Positions 38,544 to 52,900 of a DNA stretch of 64,000 nucleotides are shown piece after piece. Position 1 is the first letter of the stretch. Every line of letters starts with the position of its first letter. A program made the translations under genes and the position numbers. The notes below the pieces were generated by a model, which saw nothing but the letters and a program-made list of their open reading frames with translations, searched no databases and was not told the origin of the DNA. Origin of the DNA: Siphonodentalium dalli (taxonomy: Eukaryota; Mollusca; Scaphopoda; Gadilida; Siphonodentaliidae); the NCBI GenBank assembly GCA_032622095.1, contig CP136064.1, positions 124,001 to 188,000 of the forward strand. Direction: 5' to 3'.

Positions 38544-41500
38544 TTACTTATGTCCCTTTAAGTTGAGATACATCTGTTCCTTTAAACATTCATTTGCATT
38601 CCAACATGAAGATATATATTTTCTGCAGTCATTGTAAATGACAACCCGATTCGGATATGGCCAGATTTGACATGGCGCGGTATGGAGAAACATGCGCCAA
38701 ATTGAAAATATCCAACCGTACTCCACCATGGAACCAGTCTATAGCAGATACCCCTTAAAGTTGGTGACTGTGTTACTTATGTCCCTTTAAGTTGAGATAC
38801 ATCTGTTCCTCTAAACATACATTTGCATTCCACCATGAAGATATATATTTTCTGCAGTCATTGTAAATGACAACCCGATTCGGATATGGCCAGATTTGAC
38901 ATGGCGCGGTATGGAGAAACATGCGCCAAATTGAAAATATCCAACCGTACTCCACCATGGAACCAGTCTATAGCAGATACCCCTTTAAGTGGGTGACTGT
39001 GTTACTTATGTCCCTTTAAGTTGAGATACATCTGTTCCTTTAAACATACATTTGCTTTCCAACATGAAGATATTTATTTTCTGTAGTCATTGTAAATGAC
39101 AACCCGATTCGGATATGGCCAGATATGACATTGCGCGGTAGGGAGAAACATGCGCCAAATTGAAAATATCCAACAGTACTCCACCATGGAACCAGTCTAT
39201 AGCAGATACCCCTTAAAGTTGGTGACTGTGTTACTTATGTCCCTTTAAGTTGAGATACATCTGTTTCTTTAAACATACATTTGCATTCCAACATGAAGAT
39301 ATTTATTTTCTGTAGTCATTGTAAATGACAACCCGATTCGGATATGGCCAGATTTGACATGACGCGGTAGGGAGAAACATGCGCCAAATTGAAAATATCC
39401 AACAGTACTCCACCATGGAACCAGTCTATAGCAGATACCCCTTAAAGTTGGTGACGTGTTACTTATGTCCCTTTAAGTTGAGATACATCTGTTCCTTTAA
39501 ACATACATTTGCATTCCAACATGAAGATATTTATTTTCTGTAGTCATTGTAAATGACAACCCGATTCGGATATGGCCAGATTTGACATGGCGCGGTATGG
39601 AGAAACATGCGCCAAATAGAAAATATCCAACCGTACTCCACCATGGAACCAGTCTATAGCAGATACCCCTTAAAGTTGGTGACTGTGTTACTTATGTCCC
39701 TTTAAGTTGATATACATCTGTTCCTCTAAACATACATTTGCATTCCAAAATGAAGATATTTATTTTCTGTAGTCATTGTAAATGACAACCCGATTCGGAT
39801 ATAGCCAGATTTGACATGGCGCGGTATGGAGAAACATGCGCCAAGTAGAAAATATCCAACCGTACTCCACCATGGAACCAGTCTAAATCAGACACCTCTT
39901 TAAGTTGGTGACTGTGTTACTTATGTCCCTTTAAGTTGAGATACATCTGTTCCTTTAAACATACATTTGCATTCCACCATGAAGATATATATTTTCTGCA
40001 GTCATTGTAAATGACAACCCGATTCGGATATGGCCAGATTTGACATGGCGCGGTATGGAGAAACATGCGCCAAATTGAAAATATCCAACCGTACTCCACC
40101 ATGGAACCAGCCTATAGCAGATACCCCTTAAAGTTGGTGACTGTGTTACTTATGTCCCTTTAAGTTGAGATACATCTGTTCCTTTAAACATACATTTGCA
40201 TTCCAACATGAAGATATATATTTTCTGCAGTCATTGTAAATGACAACCCGATTCAGATATGGCCAGATTTGACATGGCGCGGTATGGAGAAACATGCGCC
40301 AAATTGAAAATATCCAACCGTACTCCACCATGGAACCAGTCTATAGCAGATACCACTTTAAGTTGGTGACTGTGTTACTTATGTCCCTTTAAGTTGAGAT
40401 ACATCTGTTCCTTTAAACATACATTTGCATTCCACCATAAAGATATATATTTTCTGCAGTCATTGTAAATGACAACCCGATTCAGATATGGCCAGATTTG
40501 ACATGGCGCGGTATGGAGAAACATGCGCCAAATTGAAAATATCCAACCGTACTCCACCATGGAACCAGTCTATAGCAGATACCCCTTTAAGTGGGTGACT
40601 GTGTTACTTATGTCCCTTTAAGTTGAGATACATCTGTTCCTTTAAACATACATTTGCTTTCCAACATGAAGATATTTATTTTCTGTAGTCATTGTAAATG
40701 ACAACCCGATTCGGATATGGCCAGATTTGACATTGCGCGGTAGGGAGAAACATGCGCCAAATTGAAAATATCCAACAGTACTCCACCATGGAACCAGTCT
40801 ATAGCAGATACCCCTTAAAGTTGGTGACTGTGTTACTTATGTCCCTTTAAGTTGAGATACATCTGTTTCTTTAAACATACATTTGCATTCCAACATGAAT
40901 ATATTTATTTTCTGTAGTCATTGTAAATGACAACCCGATTCGGATATGGCCAGATTTGACATGACGCGGTAGGGAGAAACATGCGCCAAATTGAAAATAT
41001 CCAACAGTACTCCACCATGGAACCAGTCTATAGCAGATACCCCTTAAAGTTGGTGACGTGTTACTTATGTCCCTTTAAGTTGAGATACATCTGTTCCTTT
41101 AAACATACATTTGCATTCCAACATGAAGATATTTATTTTCTGTAGTCATTGTAAATGACAACCCGATTCGGATATGGCCAGATTTGACATGGCGCGGTAT
41201 GGAGAAACATGCGCCAAATAGAAAATATCCAACCGTACTCCACCATGGAACCAGTCTATAGCAGATACCCCTTAAAGTTGGTAACTGTGTTACTTATGTC
41301 CCTTTAAGTTGATATACATCTGTTCCTCTAAACATACATTTGCATTCCAAAATGAAGATATTTATTTTCTGTAGTCATTGTAAATGACAACCCGATTCGG
41401 ATATGGCCAGATTTGACATGGCGCGGTATGGAGAAACATGCGCCAAGTAGAAAATATCCAACCGTACTCCACCATGGAACCAGTCTAAATCAGACACCTC

Positions 41501-41747
41501 TTTAAGTTGGTGACTGTGTTACTTATGTCCCTTTAAGTTGAGATACATCTGTTCCTTTAAACATACATTTGCATTCCAACATGAAGATATTTATTTTCTG
41601 CAGTCATTGTAAATGACAACCCGATTCGGATATGGCCAGATTTGACATGGCGCGGTATGGAGAAACATGCGCAAAATTGAAAATATCCAACCGTACTCCA
41701 CCATGTAACCAGTCTATAGCAGATACCCCTTCAAGTTGGTGACGGTG
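38544..41747 (-). repeat. 14-monomer interval between E-marked monomers (3204 bp), different content
   Basis: Same length as the preceding interval, also with two 1-bp deletions, but a different monomer order: E, a TTCCTCTAAAC monomer, D1, D2, B, B', three CCACC/CCAAC monomers (two with GATTCAGATA), D1, D2, B, B', C. The equal length is therefore coincidental and not a sign of direct duplication. Confidence 0.75.
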
Positions 41748-44700
41748 TTACTTATGTCCCTTTAAGTTGAGATACATCTGTTCCTTTAAACATTCATTTG
41801 CATTCCAACATGAAGATATATATTTTCTGCAGTCATTGTAAATGACAACCCGATTCGGATATGGCCAGATTTGACATGGCGCGGTATGGAGAAACATGCG
41901 CCAAATTGAAAATATCCAACCGTACTCCACCATGGAACCAGTCTATAGCAGATACCCCTTAAAGTTGGTGACTGTGTTACTTATGTCCCTTTAAGTTGAG
42001 ATACATCTGTTCCTTTAAACATACATTTGCATTCCACCATGAAGATATATATTTTCTGCAGTCATTGTAAATGACAACCCGATTCGGATATGGCCAGATT
42101 TGACATGGCGCGGTATGGAGAAACATGCGCCAAATTGAAAATATCCAACCGTACTCCACCATGGAACCAGTCTATAGCAGATACCCCTTTAAGTTGGTGA
42201 CTGTGTTACTTATGTCCCTTTAAGTTGAGATACATCTGTTCCTCTAAACATACATTTGCATTCCACCATGAAGATATATATTTTCTGCAGTCATTGTAAA
42301 TGACAACCCGATTCGGATATGGCCAGATTTGACATGGCGCGGTATGGAGAAACATGCGCCAAATTGAAAATATCCAACCGTACTCCACCATGGAACCAGT
42401 CTATAGCAGATACCCCTTTAAGTGGGTGACTGTGTTACTTATGTCCCTTTAAGTTGAGATACATCTGTTCCTTTAAACATACATTTGCTTTCCAACATGA
42501 AGATATTTATTTTCTGTAGTCATTGTAAATGACAACCCGATTCGGATATGGCCAGATTTGACATTGCGCGGTAGGGAGAAACATGCGCCAAATTGAAAAT
42601 ATCCAACAGTACTCCACCATGGAACCAGTCTATAGCAGATACCCCTTAAAGTTGGTGACTGTGTTACTTATGTCCCTTTAAGTTGAGATACATCTGTTTC
42701 TTTAAACATACATTTGCATTCCAACATGAAGATATTTATTTTCTGTAGTCATTGTAAATGACAACCCGATTCGGATATGGCCAGATTTGACATGACGCGG
42801 TAGGGAGAAACATGCGCCAAATTGAAAATATCCAACAGTACTCCACCATGGAACCAGTCTATAGCAGATACCCCTTAAAGTTGGTGACGTGTTACTTATG
42901 TCCCTTTAAGTTGAGATACATCTGTTCCTTTAAACATACATTTGCATTCCAACATGAAGATATTTATTTTCTGTAGTCATTGTAAATGACAACCCGATTC
43001 GGATATGGCCAGATTTGACATGGCGCGGTATGGAGAAACATGCGCCAAATAGAAAATATCCAACCGTACTCCACCATGGAACCAGTCTATAGCAGATACC
43101 CCTTAAAGTTGGTGACTGTGTTACTTATGTCCCTTTAAGTTGATATACATCTGTTCCTCTAAACATACATTTGCATTCCAAAATGAAGATATTTATTTTC
43201 TGTAGTCATTGTAAATGACAACCCGATTCGGATATAGCCAGATTTGACATGGCGCGGTATGGAGAAAGATGCGCCAAGTAGAAAATATCCAACCGTACTC
43301 CACCATGGAACCAGTCTATAGCAGATACCACTTTAAGTTGGTGACTGTGTTACTTATGTCCCTTTAAGTTGAGATACATCTGTTCCTTTAAACATACATT
43401 TGCATTCCACCATAAAGATATATATTTTCTGCAGTCATTGTAAATGACAACCCGATTCGGATATGGCCAGATTTGACATGGCGCGGTATGGAGAAACATG
43501 CGCCAAATTGAAAATATCCAACCGTACTCCACCATGGAACCAGTCTATAGCAGATACCCCTTTAAGTGGGTGACTGTGTTATTTATGTCCCTTTAAGTTG
43601 AGATACATCTGTTCCTTTAAACATACATTTGCATTCCAACATGAAGATATATATTTTCTGCAGTCATTGTAAATGACAACCCGATTCGGATATTGGCCAG
43701 ATTTGACATGGCGCGGTATGGAGAAACATGCGCCAAATTGAAAATATCCAACCGTACTCCACCATGGAACCAGTCTATAGCAGATACCCCTTAAAGTTGG
43801 TGACTGTGTTACTTATGTCCCTTTAAGTTGAGATACATCTGTTCCTTTAAACATACATTTGCATTCCAACATGAAGATATATATTTTCTGCAGTCATTGT
43901 AAATGACAACCCGATTCGGATATGGCCAGATTTGACATGGCGCGGTATGGAGAAACATGCGCCAAATTGAAAATATCCAACCGTACTCCACCATGGAACC
44001 AGTCTATAGCAGATACCCCTTTAAGTTGGTGACGTGTTACTTATGTCCCTTTAAGTTGAGATACATCTGTTCCTTTAAACAAACATTTGCATTCCAACAT
44101 GAAGATATTTATTTTCTGCAGTCATTGTAAATGACAACCCGATTCGGATATGGCAGATTTGACATGGCGCGGTATGGAGAAACATGCGCCAAATTGAAAA
44201 TATCCAACCGTACTCCACCATGTAACCAGTCTATAGCAGATACCCCTTAAAGTTGGTGACGGTGTTACTTATGTCCCTTTAAGTTGAGATACATCTGTTC
44301 CTTTAAACATACATTTGCATTCCACCATGAAGATATATATTTTCTGCAGTCATTGTAAATGACAACCCGATTCGGATAGGGCCAGATTTGACATGGCGCG
44401 GTATGGAGAAACATGCGCCAAATTGAAAATATCCAACCGTACTCCACCATGGAACCAGTCTATAGCAGATACCCCTTTAAGTTGGTGACTGTGTTACTTA
44501 TGTCCCTTTAAGTTGAGATACATCTGTTCCTTTAAACATACATTTGCATTCCACCATGAAGATATATATTTTCTGCAGTCATTGTAAATGACAACCCGAT
44601 TCGGATATGGCCAGATTTGACATGGCGCGGTATGGAGAAACATGCGCCAAATTGAAAATATCCAACCGTACTCCACCATGGAACCAGTCTATAGCAGATA

Positions 44701-45639
44701 CCCCTTTAAGTTGGTGACTGTGTTATTTATGTCCCTTTAAGTTGAGATACATCTGTTCCTTTAAACATACATTTGCATTCCAACATGAAGATATATATTT
44801 TCTGCAGTCATTGTAAATGACAACCCGATTCGGATATTGGCCAGATTTGACATGGCGCGGTATGGAGAAACATGCGCCAAATTGAAAATATCCAACCGTA
44901 CTCCACCATGGAACCAGTCTATAGCAGATACCCCTTAAAGTTGGTGACTGTGTTACTTATGTCCCTTTAAGTTGAGATACATCTGTTCCTTTAAACATAC
45001 ATTTGCATTCCAACATGAAGATATATATTTTCTGCAGTCATTGTAAATGACAACCCGATTCAGATATGGCCAGATTTGACATGGCGCGGTATGGAGAAAC
45101 ATGCGCCAAATTGAAAATATCCAACCGTACTCTACCATGGAACCAGTCTATAGCAGATACCCCTTTAAGTTGGTGACTGTGTTACTTATGTCCCTTTAAG
45201 TTGAGATACATCTGTTCCTTTAAACAAACATTTGCATTCCAACATGAAGATATTTATTTTCTGCAGTCATTGTAAATGACAACCCGATTCGGATATGGCC
45301 AGATTTGACATGGCGCGGTATGGAGAAACATGCGCCAAATTGAAAATATCCAACCGTACTCCACCATGGAACCAGTCTATAGCAGATACCCCTTAAAGTT
45401 GGTGACTGTGTTACTTATGTCCCTTTAAGTTGAGATACATCTGTTCCTTTAAACATACATTTGCATTCCAACATGAAGATATATACTTTCTGCAGTCATT
45501 GTAAATGACAACCCGATTCGGATATGGCCAGATTTGACATGGCGCGGTATGGTGAAACATGCGCCAAATTGAAAATATCCAACCGTACTCCACCATGGAA
45601 CCAGTCTATAGCAGATACCCCTTAAAGTTGGTGACTGTG
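41748..45639 (-). repeat. Mixed interval with insertion-marked monomers
   Basis: Starts with the E, CCACC, TTCCTCTAAAC, D1, D2, B, B' module, then has A-type monomers including two with an extra T (GATATTGGCC near 43694 and 44836) coupled to GTTATTTATG, two with AAACAAACATTTGC (near 44080 and 45225), and one with GGTGAAACATGC (45551). The same marks reappear in plus orientation at 52901-54040. Confidence 0.75.
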
Positions 45640-46783
45640 TTACTTATGTCCCTTTAAGTTGAGATACATCTGTTCCTTTAAACATACATTTGCATTCCAC
45701 CATGAAGATATATATTTTCTGCAGTCATTGTAAATGACAACCCGATTCAGATAGGGCCAGATTTGACATGGCGCGGTATGGAGAAACATGCGCCAAATTG
45801 AAAATATCCAACCGAACTCCACCATGGAACCAGTCTATAGCAGATACCCCTTTAAGTTGGTGACTGTGTTACTTATGTCCCTTTAAGTTGAGATACATCT
45901 GTTCCTCTAAACATACATTTGCATTCCACCATGAAGATATATATTTTCTGCAGTCATTGTAAATGACAACCCGATTCGGATATGGCCAGATTTGACATGG
46001 CGCGGTATGGAGAAACATGCGCCAAATTGAAAATATCCAACCGTACTCCACCATGGAACCAGTCTATAGCAGATACCCCTTTAAGTGGGTGACTGTGTTA
46101 CTTATGTCCCTTTAAGTTGAGATACATCTGTTCCTTTAAACATACATTTGCTTTCCAACATGAAGATAATTATTTTCTGTAGTCATTGTAAATGACAACC
46201 CGATTCGGATATGGCCAGATTTGACATTGCGCGGTAGGGAGAAACATGCGCCAAATTGAAAATATCCAACAGTACTCCACCATGGAACCAGTCTATAGCA
46301 GATACCCCTTAAAGTTGGTGACTGTGTTACTTATGTCCCTTTAAGTTGAGATACATCTGTTTCTTTAAACATACATTTGCATTCCAACATGAAGATATTT
46401 ATTTTCTGTAGTCATTGTAAATGACAACCCGATTCGGATATGGCCAGATTTGACATGACGCGGTAGGGAGAAACATGCGCCAAATTGAAAATATCCAACA
46501 GTACTCCACCATGGAACCAGTCTATAGCAGATACCCCTTAAAGTTGGTGACGTGTTACTTATGTCCCTTTAAGTTGAGATACATCTGTTCCTTTAAACAT
46601 ACATTTGCATTCCAACATGAAGATATTTATTTTCTGTAGTCATTGTAAATGACAACCCGATTCGGATATGGCCAGATTTGACATGGCGCGGTATGGAGAA
46701 ACATGCGCCAAATAGAAAATATCCAACCGTACTCCACCATGGAACCAGTCTATAGCAGATACCCCTTAAAGTTGGTGACTGTG
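45640..46783 (-). repeat. 5-monomer HOR copy (1144 bp)
   Basis: Order from the left: a monomer with ACCGAACTCC and ATTCAGATAGGG, a TTCCTCTAAAC monomer, D1 (CATTGCGCGG), D2 (CATGACGCGG), and B after GGTGACGTGTTAC. The next copy starts at 46784. Confidence 0.82.
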
Positions 46784-49300
46784 TTACTTATGTCCCTTTA
46801 AGTTGAGATACATCTGTTCCTTTAAACATACATTTGCATTCCACCATGAAGATATATATTTTCTGCAGTCATTGTAAATGACAACCCGATTCAGATAGGG
46901 CCAGATTTGACATGGCGCGGTATGGAGAAACATGCGCCAAATTGAAAATATCCAACCGAACTCCACCATGGAACCAGTCTATAGCAGATACCCCTTTAAG
47001 TTGATGACTGTGTTACTTATGTCCCTTTAAGTTGAGATACATCTGTTCCTCTAAACATACATTTGCATTCCACCATGAAGATATATATTTTCTGCAGTCA
47101 TTGTAAATGACAACCCGATTCGGATATGGCCAGATTTGACATGGCGCGGTATGGAGAAACATGCGCCAAATTGAAAATATCCAACCGTACTCCACCATGG
47201 AACCAGTCTATAGCAGATACCCCTTTAAGTGGGTGACTGTGTTACTTATGTCCCTTTAAGTTGAGATACATCTGTTCCTTTAAACATACATTTGCTTTCC
47301 AACATGAAGATATTTATTTTCTGTAGTCATTGTAAATGACAACCCGATTCGGATATGGCCAGATTTGACATTGCGCGGTAGGGAGAAACATGCGCCAAAT
47401 TGAAAATATCCAACAGTACTCCACCATGGAACCAGTCTATAGCAGATACCCCTTAAAGTTGGTGACTGTGTTACTTATGTCCCTTTAAGTTGAGATACAT
47501 CTGTTTCTTTAAACATACATTTGCATTCCAACATGAAGATATTTATTTTCTGTAGTCATTGTAAATGACAACCCGATTCGGATATGGCCAGATTTGACAT
47601 GACGCGGTAGGGAGAAACATGCGCCAAATTGAAAATATCCAACAGTACTCCACCATGGAACCAGTCTATAGCAGATACCCCTTAAAGTTGGTGACGTGTT
47701 ACTTATGTCCCTTTAAGTTGAGATACATCTGTTCCTTTAAACATACATTTGCATTCCAACATGAAGATATTTATTTTCTGTAGTCATTGTAAATGACAAC
47801 CCGATTCGGATATGGCCAGATTTGACATGGCGCGGTATGGAGAAACATGCGCCAAATAGAAAATATCCAACCGTACTCCACCATGGAACCAGTCTATAGC
47901 AGATACCCCTTAAAGTTGGTGACTGTGTTACTTATGTCCCTTTAAGTTGATATACATCTGTTCCTCTAAACATACATTTGCATTCCAAAATGAAGATATT
48001 TATTTTCTGTAGTCATTGTAAATGACAACCCGATTCGGATATGGCCAGATTTGACATGGCGCGGTATGGAGAAACATGCGCCAAGTAGAAAATATCCAAC
48101 CGTACTCCACCATGGAACCAGTCTAAATCAGACACCTCTTTAAGTTGGTGACTGTGTTACTTATGTCCCTTTAAGTTGAGATACATCTGTTCCTTTAAAC
48201 ATACATTAGCATTCCAACATGAAGATATTTATTTTCTGCAGTCATTGTAAATGACAACCCGATTCGGATATGGCCAGATTTGACATGGCGCGGTATGGAG
48301 AAACATGCGCAAAATTGAAAATATCCAACCGTACTCCACCATGTAACCAGTCTATAGCAGATACCCCTTCAAGTTGGTGACGGTGTTACTTATGTCCCTT
48401 TAAGTTGAGATACATCTGTTCCTTTAAACATTCATTTGCATTCCAACATGAAGATATATATTTTCTGCAGTCATTGTAAATGACAACCCGATTCGGATAT
48501 GGCCAGATTTGACATGGCGCGGTATGGAGAAACATGCGCCAAATTGAAAATATCCAACCGTACTCCACCATGGAACCAGTCTATTGCAGATACCCCTTAA
48601 AGTTGGTGACTGTGTTACTTATGTCCCTTTAAGTTGAGATACATCTGTTCCTTTAAACATACATTTGCATTCCACCATGAAGATATATATTTTCTGCAGT
48701 CATTGTAAATGACAACCCGATTCGGATAGGGCCAGATTTGACATGGCGCGGTATGGAGAAACATGCGCCAAATTGAAAATATCCAACCGTACTCCACCAT
48801 GGAACCAGTCTATAGCAGATACCCCTTTAAGTGGGTGACTGTGTTACTTATGTCCCTTTAAGTTGAGATACATCTGTTTCTTTAAACATACATTTGCATT
48901 CCAACATGAAGATATTTATTTTCTGTAGTCATTGTAAATGACAACCCGATTCGGATATGGCCAGATTTGACATGACGCGGTAGGGAGAAACATGCGCCAA
49001 ATTGAAAATATCCAACAGTACTCCACCATGGAACCAGTCTATAGCAGATACCCCTTAAAGTTGGTGACGTGTTACTTATGTCCCTTTAAGTTGAGATACA
49101 TCTGTTCCTTTAAACATACATTTGCATTCCAACATGAAGATATTTATTTTCTGTAGTCATTGTAAATGACAACCCGATTCGGATATGGCCAGATTTGACA
49201 TGGCGCGGTATGGAGAAACATGCGCCAAATAGAAAATATCCAACCGTACTCCACCATGGAACCAGTCTATAGCAGATACCCCTTAAAGTTGGTGACTGTG
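46784..49300 (-). repeat. 11-monomer HOR copy (2517 bp)
   Basis: Order: ACCGAACTCC monomer, TTCCTCTAAAC monomer, D1, D2, B, B', C (ACATTAGCATTCC), E, CCACC monomer, D2, B. It includes two 1-bp deletions. It repeats at 49301 with the same marks. Confidence 0.83.
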
Positions 49301-51589
49301 TTACTTATGTCCCTTTAAGTTGAGATACATCTGTTCCTTTAAACATACATTTGCATTCCACCATGAAGATATATATTTTCTGCAGTCATTGTAAATGACA
49401 ACCCGATTCAGATAGGGCCAGATTTGACATGGCGCGGTATGGAGAAACATGCGCCAAATTGAAAATATCCAACCGAACTCCACCATGGAACCAGTCTATA
49501 GCAGATACCCCTTTAAGTTGGTGACTGTGTTACTTATGTCCCTTTAAGTTGAGATACATCTGTTCCTCTAAACATACATTTGCATTCCACCATGAAGATA
49601 TATATTTTCTGCAGTCATTGTAAATGACAACCCGATTCGGATATGGCCAGATTTGACATGGCGCGGTATGGAGAAACATGCGCCAAATTGAAAATATCCA
49701 ACCGTACTCCACCATGGAACCAGTCTATAGCAGATACCCCTTTAAGTGGGTGACTGTGTTACTTATGTCCCTTTAAGTTGAGATACATCTGTTCCTTTAA
49801 ACATACATTTGCTTTCCAACATGAAGATATTTATTTTCTGTAGTCATTGTAAATGACAACCCGATTCGGATATGGCCAGATTTGACATTGCGCGGTAGGG
49901 AGAAACATGCGCCAAATTGAAAATATCCAACAGTACTCCACCATGGAACCAGTCTATAGCAGATACCCCTTAAAGTTGGTGACTGTGTTACTTATGTCCC
50001 TTTAAGTTGAGATACATCTGTTTCTTTAAACATACATTTGCATTCCAACATGAAGATATTTATTTTCTGTAGTCATTGTAAATGACAACCCGATTCGGAT
50101 ATGGCCAGATTTGACATGACGCGGTAGGGAGAAACATGCGCCAAATTGAAAATATCCAACAGTACTCCACCATGGAACCAGTCTATAGCAGATACCCCTT
50201 AAAGTTGGTGACGTGTTACTTATGTCCCTTTAAGTTGAGATACATCTGTTCCTTTAAACATACATTTGCATTCCAACATGAAGATATTTATTTTCTGTAG
50301 TCATTGTAAATGACAACCCGATTCGGATATGGCCAGATTTGACATGGCGCGGTATGGAGAAACATGCGCCAAATAGAAAATATCCAACCGTACTCCACCA
50401 TGGAACCAGTCTATAGCAGATACCCCTTAAAGTTGGTGACTGTGTTACTTATGTCCCTTTAAGTTGATATACATCTGTTCCTCTAAACATACATTTGCAT
50501 TCCAAAATGAAGATGTTTATTTTCTGTAGTCATTGTAAATGACAACCCGATTCGGATATGGCCAGATTTGACATGGCGCGGTATGGAGAAACATGCGCCA
50601 AGTAGAAAATATCCAACCGTACTCCACCATGGAACCAGTCTAAATCAGACACCTCTTTAAGTTGGTGACTGTGTTACTTATGTCCCTTTAAGTTGAGATA
50701 CATCTGTTCCTTTAAACATACATTAGCATTCCAACATGAAGATATTTATTTTCTGCAGTCATTGTAAATGACAACCCGATTCGGATATGGCCAGATTTGA
50801 CATGGCGCGGTATGGAGAAACATGCGCAAAATTGAAAATATCCAACCGTACTCCACCATGTAACCAGTCTATAGCAGATACCCCTTCAAGTTGGTGACGG
50901 TGTTACTTATGTCCCTTTAAGTTGAGATACATCTGTTCCTTTAAACATTCATTTGCATTCCAACATGAAGATATATATTTTCTGCAGTCATTGTAAATGA
51001 CAACCCGATTCGGATATGGCCAGATTTGACATGGCGCGGTATGGAGAAACATGCGCCAAATTGAAAATATCCAACCGTACTCCACCATGGAACCAGTCTA
51101 TTGCAGATACCCCTTAAAGTTGGTGACTGTGTTACTTATGTCCCTTTAAGTTGAGATACATCTGTTCCTTTAAACATACATTTGCATTCCACCATGAAGA
51201 TATATATTTTCTGCAGTCATTGTAAATGACAACCCGATTCGGATAGGGCCAGATTTGACATGGCGCGGTATGGAGAAACATGCGCCAAATTGAAAATATC
51301 CAACCGTACTCCACCATGGAACCAGTCTATAGCAGATACCCCTTTAAGTTGGTGACTGTGTTACTTATGTCCCTTTAAGTTGAGATACATCTGTTCCTCT
51401 AAACATACATTTGCATTCCACCATGAAGATATATATTTTCTGCAGTCATTGTAAATGACAACCCGATTCGGATATGGCCAGATTTGACATGGCGCGGTAT
51501 GGAGAAACATGCGCCAAATTGAAAATATCCAACCGTACTCCACCATGGAACCAGTCTATAGCAGATACCCCTTTAAGTGGGTGACTGTG
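49301..51589 (-). repeat. Second copy of the 11-mer, diverging near its right end
   Basis: The first nine monomers match 46784 onward, including ACCGAACTCC, B' and ACATTAGCATTCC. After the CCACC monomer at 51132 a TTCCTCTAAAC monomer follows instead of D2, which marks a recombination point. Confidence 0.8.
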
Positions 51590-51818
51590 TTACTTATGTC
51601 CCTTTAAGTTGAGATACATCTGTTCCTTTAAACATACATTTGCTTTCCAACATGAAGATATTTATTTTCTGTAGTCATTGTAAATGACAACCCGATTCGG
51701 ATATGGCCAGATTTGACATTGCGCGGTAGGGAGAAACATGCGCCAAATTGAAAATATCCAACAGTACTCCACCATGGAACCAGTCTATAGCAGATACCCC
51801 TTAAAGTTGGTGACTGTG

Positions 51819-52425
51819 TTACTTATGTCCCTTTAAGTTGAGATACATCTGTTCCTTTAAACAAACATTTGCATTCCAACATGAAGATATTTATTTTCTG
51901 CAGTCATTGTAAATGACAACCCGATTCGGATATGGCCAGATTTGACATGGCGCGGTATGGAGAAACATGCGCCAAATTGAAAATATCCAACCGTACTCCA
52001 CCATGGAACCAGTCTATAGCAGATACCCCTTAAAGTTGGTGACTGTGTTACTTATGTCCCTTTAAGTTGAGATACATCTGTTCCTTTAAACATACATTTG
52101 CATTCCAACATGAAGATATATACTTTCTGCAGTCATTGTAAATGACAACCCGATTCGGATATGGCCAGATTTGACATGGCGCGGTATGGTGAAACATGCG
52201 CCAAATTGAAAATATCCAACCGTACTCCACCATGGAACCAGTCTATAGCAGATACCCCTTAAAGTTGGTGACTGTGTTACTTATGTCCCTTTAAGTTGAG
52301 ATACATCTGTTCCTTTAAACATACATTTGCATTCCACCATGAAGATATATATTTTCTGCAGTCATTGTAAATGACAACCCGATTCAGATAGGGCCAGATT
52401 TGACATGGCGCGGTATGGAGAAACA
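51819..52425 (-). repeat. Left arm of junction 2
   Basis: Carries AAACAAACATTTGC, TATACTTTCTGCAG with GGTGAAACATGC, and GATTCAGATAGGG, in that order toward the junction. The same three rare marks occur as reverse complements at 52901-53530 in P2, so this is one arm of an inverted duplication. Confidence 0.88.
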
Positions 52426-52440
52426 TGCTATAGACTGGTT
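52421..52440. other. Inversion junction 2 (minus to plus)
   Basis: Minus-strand GAGAAACATGC continues as plus-strand TGCTATAGACTGG; TGC (52426-52428) fits both, a 3-bp microhomology. The plus-side breakpoint lies in the TGCTATAG motif of the monomer, also used by the deletions at 1897 and 54163. Confidence 0.93.
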
Positions 52441-52900
52441 CCATGGTGGAGTACGGTTGGATATTTTCAATTTGGCGCATGTTTCTCCATACCGCGCCAT
52501 GTCAAATCTGGCCATATCCGAATCGGGTTGTCATTTACAATGACTGCAGAAAATATATATCTTCATGTTGGAATGCAAATGTATGTTTAAAGGAACAGAT
52601 GTATCTCAACTTAAAGGGACATAAGTAACACAGTCACCAACTTAAAGGGGTATCTGCTATAGACTGGTTCCATGGTGGAGTACGGTTGGATATTTTTAAT
52701 TTGGCGCATGTTTCTCCATACCGCGCCATGTCAAATCTGGCCATATCCGAATCGGGTTGTCATTTACAATGACTGCAGAAAATATATATCTTCATGTTGG
52801 AATGCAAATGTATGTTTAAAGGAACAGATGTATCTCAACTTAAAGGGAAATAAGTAACACAGTCACCAACTTTAAGGGGTATCTGCTATAAGCTGGTTCC

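Larger units (their letters stand above)
26167..52428 (-). repeat. Satellite block M1: same monomer, minus orientation
   Basis: The same 229-bp monomer reads on the minus strand for 26.3 kb. The reverse-complement landmarks TACTCCACCATGGAACCAG and GACTGTGTTACTTATG recur every 229 bp. Small indels shift the register: repeated 1-bp deletions giving GGTGACGTGTTAC, a 1-bp insertion giving GATATTGGCC near 43694 and 44836, and a 1-bp loss near 44156. The left third carries 8-monomer HORs; the right half carries other modules rich in D-type monomers marked CATTGCGCGG and CATGACGCGG. No gene or foreign insert is seen. Confidence 0.97.

Noticed and set aside
52405-52590. A different 61-codon plus-strand frame and a 67-codon minus-strand frame across junction 2
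   Set aside because: Both are chance readings created by the inversion breakpoint inside the monomer; neither occurs elsewhere.
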